From Methylobacterium sp. NEAU K (lineage in GTDB: Bacteria > Pseudomonadota > Alphaproteobacteria > Rhizobiales > Beijerinckiaceae): a stretch of DNA of 43,687 nucleotides. The number at the start of each line of letters is the position of its first letter. Position 1 is the stretch's first letter. The translations under genes were made by a program, and so were the position numbers. Below are positions 31,840 to 40,427 of the stretch, in pieces. The stretch lies in NCBI RefSeq assembly GCF_030700285.1, contig NZ_JAUYZJ010000040.1, forward strand, positions 1 through 43,687. Direction: 5' to 3'. Below the pieces are notes generated by a model. That model did not search any database, was not told the DNA's origin, and saw only the letters and a program-made list of their open reading frames with translations.

Positions 31840-33174
31840 ATGACATTAGGTGCCGGAGTCATTTCCGACGGAGCCGTTTCAACTGGTTCTGAAATATCAG
31901 CGCATGAGATTCCTTTCGAAGAACCGCAGATCACGAAGAAGGCACGCAACACGATCACACTAGCGGCGACGCTCGGATATTTGTTCGATGCATATGCCAT
32001 AAACATATACGGAATGACGTTGGCCCTTATCGCGTTAGAATTCGGCGTCGGCGTTCAGACGATGGGTGCCATCGGCTCGATCTTCATCGCGGGCTACATG
32101 CTCGGTAGCTGCGTCTTCGGGATGCTGGGAGACAAGATCGGCCGCAGAAAGACGCTCGGATTCTCGATCTTCGCCTACGGGAGCGTGACGGCTCTCACTG
32201 GCTTCGCGACCGGCCCGATTTCTTTCGCCCTCGGCCGGTTTCTTACCGGCGTCGGCGGTGGCGGAGAGCTGACCGTAGGCGTTCCCTATGTCGTTGAGTC
32301 CTGGGACAGTAAGAACCGCGGCCTTGGCGCTGGGTGGATGTTCGCAGGCTATGCCCTCGGCGTCGTCTATGCGGCTGGCGTTTCAGCCCTGATCCTCGAT
32401 TGGCTGGGTTGGCGCGCGATGTATTTCCTCGCGATCCTGCCTGCCGTCGTCATACTGTTCGTTCGCCTCCAACTCGAGGAAAGCCCGTCCTACGTCGCCA
32501 CGATGGCCAAGCTGAAGGAAGCCCGGCGCGAACGGGTTTCTCTCATAGCTGCCATGAAGCGAGACCCGCAAATTCGGCGCAATCTGATCTGGGGCTCGCT
32601 GATCTACGTTTCACTGGCATGCATCTACTATGCTGAGACGGTGTTCGCAGTGCCCTTCATGGTCACGACGCTCAAGATGACGACGGCCAGCGCGGTGGCG
32701 ACCCTCGGACTTTTCAATCTCTCGATGTTTGTCTTCTCAATCGTCTGTGGGATGGTGTCCGATCGCGTCGGCCGGAGATTGGCGGGTTCGATCACGCTTC
32801 TGACCTTGAGCGCGGCCCTTTGGGTCATGTTCTCGACCGCGTCCATCCCCCTGTTCATTCTTGCCGGCATGCTTACCTTCGGCGGAATCGGAGGTTCTTG
32901 GGCCATCGGCATGGTGCATGTCGCCGAGCTTTTCCCAACCGAGATTCGCGGATCGGGCTATGGGACTGCGGTCGCCATCGGTCGGCTCCCGTCAATCTTC
33001 GCTCCTCTCGGCATCGCTTGGCTCGCCAGTGTGGCCGAGGGCGGCATGGGGGATGCTATGAAGTACTCCTGCGTCGTCCTGCTCTGCGCGTTGCTCGCGT
33101 ACATCTTTGGACCCGAGTCTCTGCGCCGCAACAACAGCGGTATCGCTCCGGATATGGTCAGCAAAGCTGGCTGA
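31840..33174 (+). CDS. MFS transporter, aromatic/organic acid:H+ symporter type (AAHS-like)
   Basis: This is a 444-residue twelve-helix transporter. The cytoplasmic motif between helices 2 and 3 is GMLGDKIGRRKTLGFS and its repeat in the second half is GMVSDRVGRRLAGS. The first helix contains LGYLFDAYAINIYG, resembling the acidic D-x-x-D-like region of AAHS/sialate-type symporters, and GRFLTGVGGGGELTVGVPYV is the helix 4-5 signature. The ATG at 31840 has GGGAGGA 8 bases upstream. It sits between the msm and sor clusters, and with no msmEFGH importer in view it is a candidate methanesulfonate/H+ symporter. Substrate is inference; the family is firm. Confidence 0.88.
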   Translation: MTLGAGVISDGAVSTGSEISAHEIPFEEPQITKKARNTITLAATLGYLFDAYAINIYGMTLALIALEFGVGVQTMGAIGSIFIAGYMLGSCVFGMLGDKIGRRKTLGFSIFAYGSVTALTGFATGPISFALGRFLTGVGGGGELTVGVPYVVESWDSKNRGLGAGWMFAGYALGVVYAAGVSALILDWLGWRAMYFLAILPAVVILFVRLQLEESPSYVATMAKLKEARRERVSLIAAMKRDPQIRRNLIWGSLIYVSLACIYYAETVFAVPFMVTTLKMTTASAVATLGLFNLSMFVFSIVCGMVSDRVGRRLAGSITLLTLSAALWVMFSTASIPLFILAGMLTFGGIGGSWAIGMVHVAELFPTEIRGSGYGTAVAIGRLPSIFAPLGIAWLASVAEGGMGDAMKYSCVVLLCALLAYIFGPESLRRNNSGIAPDMVSKAG

Positions 33175-33234
33175 CGAACTGAGGTTGCTTCCTCCTCACC
33201 GCTCTGAGGTTTGCAAGCTTGGTTCGTCATGCCC

Positions 33235-33281
33235 GGCCGTGGATCCCACTCAATCTCGCGATGCGTGCGGGATCCACGGCC
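33235..33281. repeat. Perfect 13-bp inverted repeat, REP-like
   Basis: GGCCGTGGATCCC (33235-33247) and GGGATCCACGGCC (33269-33281) are perfect inverted arms with a 21-base loop, preceded by CGTCATGCCC. The form resembles the CGTCATGCCCGGGC...ATCCACG palindromes found between genes of Bradyrhizobium and relatives. Lying 60 bp after the MFS stop, it may also help end transcription. Confidence 0.55.
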
Positions 33282-33316
33282 TCACTCTCTGGAAATGGTG
33301 TTCGATCGGGGCCGCC

Positions 33317-33544
33317 TCAGAAGCTTGCGAGCCCACTACAATACGGGTGTGGGAGGAAGGTTTTGTTGCCGGACGTGCATAATCCGCCGATCAGATGCTG
33401 ATCCAAGACCACCCCGATCGTAAAAATCAGCGTCGCGATAACGACTGTCAGAACGACCGTCGTCGCTGCTGGATAAGCTCTGCAGCGCTGTATCAGGGCG
33501 AATCCGAGCGTGATGGTGAGTGCTTCAGCGATCGCCGCGTACAT
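33317..33544 (-). CDS. Putative small membrane protein
   Basis: This open frame of about 75 residues is strongly hydrophobic: AIAEALTITLGFALIQ, then AATTVVLTVVIATLIFTIGV, compatible with two membrane helices, followed by a polar tail with two cysteines (LCTSGNKTFLPHPYC). An ATG at 33544 is used; AGGAG lies rather far upstream (about 12 bases). No homologue is recognised. The hydrophobic pattern makes it better than random, but it could be chance. Confidence 0.35.
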   Translation of the reverse strand: MYAAIAEALTITLGFALIQRCRAYPAATTVVLTVVIATLIFTIGVVLDQHLIGGLCTSGNKTFLPHPYCSGLASF

Positions 33545-34133
33545 CAATCTGATCCCACTCCTGAAGCAGCTGCACGGTTGGCAGCTGTGCGACCGGCTCG
33601 CGTCCCAACACCAAGCAAGGAACTAAGGCCTGCGCCTTCTAGCGCAGCCGGCACTCCAACGGCACTGCACAATCAGCATGTCCCCTCCGCTGATCGCGCA
33701 TTGTTGCCGCGGCAACCCATGCAACCTGATAATAGCTGCCTATGTTCTCCAAGAGAAAATATATTGGCCTCGGAGGCAACTCGCGTCTTAACCGGGGTGG
33801 GCAATGTTCACGTTTCGACGTCTTTTCTAACCGAACCGTACAGATGCTATTTAATGGTTCTGGCGACAAATCTCGGATCAAGAGACGGCCATGCTGTATT
33901 AAGAATCCGGAGCTTGTCAGTTTCTCAGGTCAATGTCTCATGATAATGGCGATACTTTGAGTTTTCATATGAACATAGACTATCTGAACCGCATAAATTT
34001 TTGCAACGAACTCGATAGATTAAGCGTAACATGTCAGCAAAGAAAATTGACATTTTAAATTGATTGATATCGTACTCTGAGATCCGGGCATGCGATCTTG
34101 GTCAGACCTTTGTTTCTCAATGGAGAGTTGGAA
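33545..34133 (+). promoter_or_regulatory. AT-rich leader of the sorAB operon
   Basis: This 589-bp non-coding stretch becomes very AT-rich from about 33830 to 34080. A perfect -35 TTGACA is at 34047-34052; candidate -10 elements (TATCGT at 34068, 15-bp spacing) are weak. GGAGAG precedes the sorA ATG. The strong AT island directly before a GC-rich operon suggests either a regulated promoter or a junction of foreign DNA. Confidence 0.4.
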
Positions 34134-35339
34134 ATGGATCTTGGGAGACGCGACCTGTTGAAAGGGGTCGGTGCAGCGACGCTCGCCAGCGCGGGTATTG
34201 GCCTCAGCGATGGTCGAGCTGTAGATCGCGTTCCCCTCCCCTTCGGCAACGGCGAGCGGCCGCTCGTGGCCTATCCGGGCAAACGCCCGCTGCTGCAGAT
34301 GACCGCGCGGCCGCCGCAGCTGGAGACGCCGTTCTCCGTGTTCGACGAGGGCGCTCTCACGCCCAACGACGCCTTCTTCGTCCGCTACCACCTCGCCGAC
34401 ATCCCCACCGAGATCGACCGCCAAGCCTTCCGCGTGGTGATCCAGGGACAGGTCGAGCGCCCCCTCTCGCTCTCGCTCGCCGAACTCAAGGCGATGCCGC
34501 AGACCGAGCTCGTCGCGGTCAACCAGTGCTCGGGCAATTCCCGCGGCTTCTTCGAACCGCGCATGGCCGGCGGACAGCTCGCCAACGGTGCCATGGGCTG
34601 CGCCCGCTGGACCGGCGTGCCGCTGAAGAGCGTGCTCGACAAGGCGGGGGTCAGGGCCGGGGCCGTACAGGTGTCGTTCGAGGGCCTCGACGGACCGGTC
34701 CTTCCGGAGACGCCGGACTTCGCCAAGGCGCTTCCCCTCGACCATGCCCGCGACGGGCAGGTGATGCTGGCCTGGGGCATGAACGGGCAGGACCTGCCCT
34801 GGCTCAACGGCTTCCCGCTGCGCCTCGTCGTGCCGGGCTTCTACGGCACCTATTGGGTCAAGCACCTCAACGGCATCACCGTCCTCGACAAGCCCTTCGC
34901 GGGCTTCTGGATGACGAGCGCCTACCGCATCCCCGACAATGCCTGCGCGTGCACAGAGCCCGGCAAGGCGCCGGACAAGACGGTGCCCATCGGCCGCTTC
35001 AACGTCCGCTCCTTCCTCACGAACCTCACCGAGGGCGCGCAGGTGAAGGCCGGCCGCGTTGCCCTGCGGGGCATCGCCTTCGACGGCGGATCGGGCATCC
35101 GCTCGGTGGAGATCTCGACCGACGACGGCCGGACCTGGGCGCCGGCCGAGCTCGGACAGGATCTCGGCCGCTACGCCTTCCGGCCTTGGACGGCCGATGC
35201 CGATCTGGCGCCGGGCCGTCACGCGCTCCGGGTCCGAGCGACGGGCAACGACGGCGACACCCAACCGATGGAGCCGCGCTGGAACCCGGCCGGGTACATG
35301 CGCAACGTCGTCGAGACCACCCGCGTGCGCGCGGCCTGA
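34134..35339 (+). CDS. sorA: Sulfite dehydrogenase, molybdopterin subunit
   Basis: This is a 401-residue enzyme of the sulfite oxidase family, exported by Tat (MDLGRRDLLKGVGAATLASA; RR at 5-6). The molybdenum-ligating cysteine is Cys132 in NQCSGNSRGFF, preceded by FFVRYHLADIP, which carries the family's Arg. The dimerisation domain contains GIAFDGGSGIRSVEISTDDG and a C-terminal RWNPAGYMRNVVETTRV. It oxidises sulfite to sulfate in the periplasm and passes electrons to the heme subunit encoded 11 bp downstream, as in Starkeya novella SorAB. The gene is GC-rich in contrast to its AT-rich leader. A role in disposal of sulfite from methanesulfonate is strongly suggested by the msm cluster nearby. 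Confidence 0.88.
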   Translation: MDLGRRDLLKGVGAATLASAGIGLSDGRAVDRVPLPFGNGERPLVAYPGKRPLLQMTARPPQLETPFSVFDEGALTPNDAFFVRYHLADIPTEIDRQAFRVVIQGQVERPLSLSLAELKAMPQTELVAVNQCSGNSRGFFEPRMAGGQLANGAMGCARWTGVPLKSVLDKAGVRAGAVQVSFEGLDGPVLPETPDFAKALPLDHARDGQVMLAWGMNGQDLPWLNGFPLRLVVPGFYGTYWVKHLNGITVLDKPFAGFWMTSAYRIPDNACACTEPGKAPDKTVPIGRFNVRSFLTNLTEGAQVKAGRVALRGIAFDGGSGIRSVEISTDDGRTWAPAELGQDLGRYAFRPWTADADLAPGRHALRVRATGNDGDTQPMEPRWNPAGYMRNVVETTRVRAA

Positions 35340-35350
35340 GGAGGATCGCC

Positions 35351-35677
35351 ATGGCCAGCTCCACCCCGTGTTTCGCGGCCACGGTCGCAGCCCTCTGCGC
35401 CGCGTCGGGCGCGCGCGCCGCGCCCGACACCTACACGCTGCCGGAGCCGACGGCGCAGTTCCGGCCGTCCCCGGATGCGGGCCACGCGGCCGGCTTCCGG
35501 GCGGCGCAGGAGAACTGCATAACCTGCCACTCGGCCGACTACATCGCCATGCAGCCGCCGAAGAAGGGGCAGGCCTTCTGGGACGCGGAGGTGATGAAGA
35601 TGATCAAGGTCTACCGCGCGCCGATCGCGGAGGATCAGGCCAAGGCCATCGCCGCCTATCTCGGCGCTGCCTACTGA
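35351..35677 (+). CDS. sorB: Sulfite dehydrogenase, cytochrome c subunit
   Basis: This is a 108-residue c-type cytochrome with a signal peptide (MASSTPCFAATVAALCAASG, cleavage near GARAAP). The heme site is Cys56-Ile-Thr-Cys59-His60 (ENCITCH), and methionines in the following segment (YIAMQPPKKGQ, EVMKMIKVYRAPI) supply a probable axial ligand. It accepts electrons from SorA and hands them to the respiratory chain through cytochrome c. GAGGA lies 5 bases before the ATG. Size and position match SorB of SorAB heterodimers. Confidence 0.88.
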   Translation: MASSTPCFAATVAALCAASGARAAPDTYTLPEPTAQFRPSPDAGHAAGFRAAQENCITCHSADYIAMQPPKKGQAFWDAEVMKMIKVYRAPIAEDQAKAIAAYLGAAY

Positions 35678-35720
35678 GCGCCGGCGCCGGATTGGACACC
35701 AGACAGCAGGAGGCCGCCCC

Positions 35721-36824
35721 ATGACCGCCCGAACCGCCGGCCGTATCGGGCCAGAGGCCATGCCTGTGGGCCCGGCCCGCCCCTCCGCCTGGGCCGTCGC
35801 GGCCGGCCGCTTGCTGCCTGGGCTGCTGCTCTGCGGGGCCATCACCGTCGTGGCGCAGGCGCTGCAGGTGGGCGAGGAGCACCTGACCGGCCACCCCTAC
35901 GTCGAGGCCCTGGTGCTCGCCATCCTGCTCGGCACGGCTTTGCGCACCGTGTGGGTGCCGGGGACGCGCTTCAAGGCCGGGATCGCCTTCTCGGCCAAGC
36001 AGGTGCTGGAGGTGGCCGTCACCCTGCTCGGCGCCTCGGTGAGTCTCGGGGCTATCGTCGCCTCCGGTCCGGCGCTGCTGGCCGGCATCGTCGGAGCGGT
36101 GGCGCTCACCATCCTGGCGAGCTGCGGCCTCTGCCGCGCCCTCGGCCTGCCGGTGCGCATGGCGCTGCTGATCGCCTGTGGCAACGCCATCTGCGGCAAC
36201 TCGGCAATCGCCGCAGTGGCGCCTGTGATCGGGGCGGACAGCCGGGACGTGGCGGCCGCCATCGCGTTCACGGCCGTGCTGGGGGTGCTGATGGTGCTGG
36301 GCCTGCCCCTGTTCGTGCCGCTGGCCGGGTTCAGCGAACACCAGTACGGGGTGCTGGCGGGGCTGACCGTCTACGCGGTGCCGCAGGTGCTGGCCGCGAC
36401 CCTGCCGGTGAGCCAACTCGCCACGCAGGTCGGCACGCTGGTCAAACTGGTGCGGGTGCTGATGCTCGGGCCGGTGGTGCTGGCTCTCTCGCTGATTGCC
36501 CCGCGCCTGCCGGCGGCGGGGGCGGCGGCGGGCCCCACCGGCCCGGGCCGGCTCGGCTTCTTCAAGCTGGTGCCCTGGTTCATCCTCGGCTTTCTGCTGC
36601 TGGCCACCCTGCGCTCGCTCGGCTTGATCCCGGACGCCTGGATCGCGCCGATCTCGCGGCTTGCGGGCTTCCTCACGATCGTGTCGATGGCCGCGCTGGG
36701 ACTCGGGGTGGATGTGCGCGTGCTGGCCCGGGTCGGCGGCCGGGTGACGCTGGCGGTCACCGCCTCGCTCCTCGTGCTCCTCGCCATCGCCGTCCTGCTC
36801 ATCCGCGGCCTCGGCATCGGTTGA
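35721..36824 (+). CDS. YeiH-family (UPF0324) putative sulfate exporter
   Basis: This is a 367-residue membrane protein of the YeiH/UPF0324 family with about ten helices. Diagnostic blocks are HPYVEALVLAILLGTALRTV, GIAFSAKQVLEVAVTLLGAS, LIACGNAICGNSAIAAVAPV and LAGLTVYAVPQVLAATLPVS. The family is annotated as putative sulfate export. It starts 43 bp after sorB with AGGAGG upstream, so it is probably the third gene of a sorAB operon. Because SorAB works outside the cytoplasmic membrane, export of sulfate made by it would be unnecessary; moving sulfite outward to SorAB is an alternative role. Confidence 0.87.
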   Translation: MTARTAGRIGPEAMPVGPARPSAWAVAAGRLLPGLLLCGAITVVAQALQVGEEHLTGHPYVEALVLAILLGTALRTVWVPGTRFKAGIAFSAKQVLEVAVTLLGASVSLGAIVASGPALLAGIVGAVALTILASCGLCRALGLPVRMALLIACGNAICGNSAIAAVAPVIGADSRDVAAAIAFTAVLGVLMVLGLPLFVPLAGFSEHQYGVLAGLTVYAVPQVLAATLPVSQLATQVGTLVKLVRVLMLGPVVLALSLIAPRLPAAGAAAGPTGPGRLGFFKLVPWFILGFLLLATLRSLGLIPDAWIAPISRLAGFLTIVSMAALGLGVDVRVLARVGGRVTLAVTASLLVLLAIAVLLIRGLGIG

Positions 36825-37294
36825 AGCGCCGCCGGTGCAGGCGATCCCTCTCGCCGTCACCCCCGATGCATCTGCCTGAGCCAGGGCCCTGGTCCCCCTC
36901 ACGATGACGTCTGCTTCTGAGATCCTGTCGGGTTCAGCTGAGCGGCGGCAATGGGCGCAAACCCGTCGCCCAGCATGATCTGTGTGAACGTCCTGTATTG
37001 TGGCTTCGGCCCACGGAAGCAGACTGGCAGAAATCCACCCGACCGAGACGTACCAGCGAACGCGGCAGCATCGCCGGTTGATGGCCGAGATCCGCCGGTC
37101 CGCTTCGGAGCCACTGAGCTGAAGAAGCGGACACGCCGATTTAGACCCAGGCCAGGCGTGAGGCAGGCCGTCAGGGTCTCCGAAAAACGGCCATTCGTCG
37201 GCCGTCCGGCAAATTCGGCCTGAGGTTGATGCGGACCTTGCTGGCCGCCAAAGGCCAGGGGTGATCCTCGCTCAGAGATCCAAACCGTAACTTC
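36825..37294. repeat. Intergenic region with tandem blocks of the dispersed repeat
   Basis: About 36945-37130 carries GCAATGGGCGCAAACCCGTC, GGCTTCGGCCCACGGAAGCA, CCACCCGACCGAGACG, CCGCCGGTCCGCTTCGGAG and AGAAGCGGACACGCCG. It shares the CCACCC(G/A)ACCGAGACG block with about 38495-38510 and the GTCCGCTTCGGAG core with 15669 and 19279. No gene is seen. CCAGGGCCCTGG near 36881 is a perfect 12-bp palindrome. Confidence 0.5.
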
Positions 37295-38290
37295 TCATTT
37301 TAGATCGAAGGTTCGGGTCAGTATTTCCCGCACAGCTTGCAACGCGAAGTTACGTGCGGCGGCATTCGGTGCGTAATGCGGTCCGCGCTCGACGCAGGGA
37401 TCAGCGTAGGTAAAGTGAGCCCCGTTCGAGCTGTTGATCAAACCGCCGTTGGCATCTTCGCTGATCTTGCAATTCCGCACCGTCTGACCGCCCTCGACGG
37501 TGACAGGGGTCTCCGGACCGAAAGGTATGTCGAAGACATGTTGCGCATTCGGATAGACGGTGATCTCCACGTTCCGGCCCGCTGCTTTCAGGCGTTCGAC
37601 GTAGGCGGCACAACTAGCAGGCGGATTGTAGTCGTCGCTGCTGCCGCCGAAGATGCGGATCGGACGGTCGGCCACGTCAGTATCTGCTTTAAATGTAATC
37701 GCGCAATCCGGGTAAAACGGTAGGTACAGGGCCGGGAAAATGCTGGACTTGTTCCAGAGATGATCGAAGCGCTTGACACTCGCGTAGAGCGCGGCCTGCC
37801 CGCCGCGCGAGAACCCCATGATGGCTACCCGCTGCGGATCAACTCGCGGGTGCTTGGCCAGGACTCCGAGTGAGCGATAGATATCGACGATTAAGTTCGT
37901 CCGGGCCAGCAGGGACTGATTTGCATTAACATTCGACAAGCCACGACCTGTGAAGCCATCGATTGCAAAGGTTGAGACGCCCAGCGCGTTCAGTTCGCGC
38001 TGCCAAAACTCCACATAGCTGCCGATGCCGCCCGAGCCGTGCATGAGGATTACGACGGGTAGGCGATCTGTTCCACCGCGTGGAATTCGAAGGCTACCTG
38101 CAATTGTTACGAGCTTTCCTTCGTTCTCAGCGCCCTTGAGGAACTGCTCGTCCGTAAGCGTGAGGCTCGGAAGCGGGTGAAGCTCGACTCGCGCCGCATA
38201 CCCGGCTGAGCCGATGTCGCGTGTCTCAGCCATGGCAGGTGACGCAAATGCCCAACTTACAAGCACAAGCACAAGTCCGAATCGCCTCAT
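37295..38290 (-). CDS. Exported dienelactone-hydrolase-like protein
   Basis: This is a 331-residue secreted protein with a signal peptide ending at ASPAMAE. The alpha/beta-hydrolase fold of the DLH type is visible: LPVVILMHGSGGIGSYVEFW, the nucleophile elbow GFSRGGQAALYAS (Ser in GFSRG), an acid in GGSSDDYNP and the catalytic His in YPNAQHVFD. The first 60 residues after the signal are an extra N-terminal segment, and four cysteines occur in the C-terminal half. The composition is less GC-rich than the sor operon. Substrate is unknown; it has no co-directional partner. Confidence 0.85.
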   Translation of the reverse strand: MRRFGLVLVLVSWAFASPAMAETRDIGSAGYAARVELHPLPSLTLTDEQFLKGAENEGKLVTIAGSLRIPRGGTDRLPVVILMHGSGGIGSYVEFWQRELNALGVSTFAIDGFTGRGLSNVNANQSLLARTNLIVDIYRSLGVLAKHPRVDPQRVAIMGFSRGGQAALYASVKRFDHLWNKSSIFPALYLPFYPDCAITFKADTDVADRPIRIFGGSSDDYNPPASCAAYVERLKAAGRNVEITVYPNAQHVFDIPFGPETPVTVEGGQTVRNCKISEDANGGLINSSNGAHFTYADPCVERGPHYAPNAAARNFALQAVREILTRTFDLK

Positions 38291-38854
38291 GATGGTCGAA
38301 TCCTTTGAGGATTACGCTGCTTCGGGCGGAGTTTCTTGTCGAGGAAGCATACACCTTGGTAATTCGAAGTCGATGATCGCTGCCCCCTTTGTCCAACGGT
38401 TCGTTGGGGATGCTGGTTATGGGCCGCCAGCGGGCGCGACGGCAGTGTCTGCTTCTTCCAAGTCTTGCTCAAGAAGCGGAAAGTCGCGAAACCACCCAAC
38501 CGAGACGCTCATGCAGGCTATCAGGCGCGGCAAGGTCTGGCCGAAAGCGAAGCGGCAGGTGTCCAGCGATAGGGGGCCAAAGCAGTCGCTCGCCTCTCTC
38601 GTATCAGCAGCGCCTCGGCCTACTTTCTCCAATATCTGATCACTCATACCACTGCATGGAGCCCACTCTCGTCAGTGCGCGACAGACGTTCCTGCAATCG
38701 CTCCGGCTCACGACCGGCGGCAATCACGCATCGTCCCGGAGCCGATTCGAGTACTAAAAACTGCCTTGTCACTGGATTTTGAGCGGATAAGCTCGCAGGC
38801 GCTCATTGTGCCAATCTCTTCACTTGAGTCAGCTTAGATAGGATCGAAGAGCAG
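38291..38854. other. Intergenic region, repeat fragments only
   Basis: This 564-bp gap between divergent hydrolase genes has no credible frame. ACCACCCAACCGAGACGCTC (about 38493-38512) and a following AGCGAAGCGGCAGG resemble the block at about 37035-37070. A small hairpin CCAAC-GGTTC-GTTGG is at about 38393-38407. Promoters for both flanking genes must lie here but were not identified. Confidence 0.35.
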
Positions 38855-40411
38855 ATGTGGCGTTCCCGATCGAACCAGCTCTTCGTCCATGCTTGTCTCA
38901 TGCTCGATGTGATGTCGGTTGGATCCAGTTCTGCGTTCGCCCAGACCATCACACGTGCGCAGGTCGAAGCGAGACTGCCGGCACTTGAGGTGCTGGCGCA
39001 GCAGGCTGTCGATGCAGGCGAAGTGCCGGGCCTTGCGATCGCGGTCGTGTTCGGTGACGAGACGATCTTCCTGAAGGGTTTCGGCCAAAGGGAGGTCGGA
39101 AGGCCTGAACGTGTTGGCCCAGATACAGTCTTCCAGATCGCGTCCTTGTCGAAGCCCGTGACCTCGACCGTGGTGGCCGCCCTGGTGAGCGAAGGAGTGA
39201 TCGACTGGGATTCGCGCGTCGCAGATCTCGATCCCGCGTTCCAGCTTCACGACCCTTATCCGACCTCGCAGGTGACCGTCCGGGATTTTTTCAACCATCG
39301 AAGCGGGTTGCCGGGAACCAGTGGGGACGATCTCGAGGATATCGGGTACGGCCGCGACGAGATTCTTCGCAAATTGCGCCTTGTGCGACCGTCTTCCAGC
39401 TTCCGCGCCGGCTACTCCTACAGCAACTTCGGCTTCACGGAGGGCGCCGTCGCCGCCGCGAGACCGACCGGCAAACCCTGGGACATCGTGGCTCAAGAAA
39501 AGCTCTTCGGCCCGCTGGGTATGACTTCCACCAGCACGACCTACGCGGGCTTTCTGACGCGCCTCGACCGCGCGGCATTGCACGTCAGAGCCGATGGCGC
39601 GTGGGTTGCCAGGATCAAGCGCGATCCCGACGCGCAGGCTCCGGCTGGCGGCATTAGCTCCAGCGCTCGCGACCTCGCCCAATGGCTGCGGCTTGAAATC
39701 GGCGACGGGATGACCGAGCACAAGCGCCTCATCGCGGCGGCAGCCCTCGCCCAGACGCATGTGCCGCTGACCGCACGCGGCCGCAATCCTGTGACCGGGT
39801 CTGCGTCATTCTATGGACTCGGCTGGAATGTTGAGTACGGGCGCCACGGCCTCGTCTGGGGCCATGCTGGCGCTTTCAGTGTCGGTGCGCAGACACTCGT
39901 CTCGATCCATCCAGAGTCTAAACTCGGCATTGTTCTGTTGACGAACGCGTTTCCGTCAGGCGTACCGGAGGGACTTGCCGACAGCTTCGCGGACCTTGTC
40001 TTCGACGGCATGATTGGCAAGGACTGGCTGAAGGACTGGGGCGAGGCCTACAGAAACATGTTCGCGCCGACCTACGCTGCGGCTGCTGCCAGATACGCTA
40101 CGCCCCCGGTCGGTGCCTCGGCATCCCTCGCGCTCGCGGCTTACACCGGGCGTTACGCGAATGCTTACGTCGGCGAAGCCGTTGTGACGCAGGCGAACGG
40201 CACCCTGACATTGGCGATTGGACCCGCGGGCACACGGAACTACCCCTTGCGGCACTTCGATCGCGATCTCTTCATCTGTTTTCCAGATGCAGAGGCGCCT
40301 GAAAGACCATCCGCCATCCGCTTCTCCATCGGAAATGACGGCCAAGCTACCACGATGACGGTGGATTCGTTGAATACAAGCAATCTCGGAATTCTTGAGC
40401 GTCTAAAATAA
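38855..40411 (+). CDS. Serine beta-lactamase-like hydrolase with C-terminal DUF3471-like domain
   Basis: This is a 518-residue exported protein of the class C beta-lactamase/penicillin-binding-protein-like family. The hydrophobic leader ends near SSAFAQ. Catalytic motifs are SLSK (Ser97-x-x-Lys100), YSN (Tyr189-x-Asn191) and HAG in VWGHAGAFS, which takes the place of KTG. The C-terminal 100 residues (AAYTGRYANAYVGEAVVTQA) look like a DUF3471 lipocalin-like domain. Such proteins are usually esterases or D-aminopeptidases rather than antibiotic resistance enzymes. The N-terminal leader is longer than usual. No operon partner is seen. Confidence 0.87.
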   Translation: MWRSRSNQLFVHACLMLDVMSVGSSSAFAQTITRAQVEARLPALEVLAQQAVDAGEVPGLAIAVVFGDETIFLKGFGQREVGRPERVGPDTVFQIASLSKPVTSTVVAALVSEGVIDWDSRVADLDPAFQLHDPYPTSQVTVRDFFNHRSGLPGTSGDDLEDIGYGRDEILRKLRLVRPSSSFRAGYSYSNFGFTEGAVAAARPTGKPWDIVAQEKLFGPLGMTSTSTTYAGFLTRLDRAALHVRADGAWVARIKRDPDAQAPAGGISSSARDLAQWLRLEIGDGMTEHKRLIAAAALAQTHVPLTARGRNPVTGSASFYGLGWNVEYGRHGLVWGHAGAFSVGAQTLVSIHPESKLGIVLLTNAFPSGVPEGLADSFADLVFDGMIGKDWLKDWGEAYRNMFAPTYAAAAARYATPPVGASASLALAAYTGRYANAYVGEAVVTQANGTLTLAIGPAGTRNYPLRHFDRDLFICFPDAEAPERPSAIRFSIGNDGQATTMTVDSLNTSNLGILERLK

Positions 40412-40427
40412 TAGGAGGCCCATCTCA

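Noticed and set aside
35604..36902. Minus-strand frame of 432 codons opposite the YeiH gene
   Set aside because: It is a charged, low-complexity shadow of a membrane protein gene.
38855..40411. Antibiotic-resistance beta-lactamase
   Set aside because: The SxxK and YxN motifs are shared with esterases and peptidases; the HAG motif and DUF3471-like tail point to a non-resistance hydrolase.
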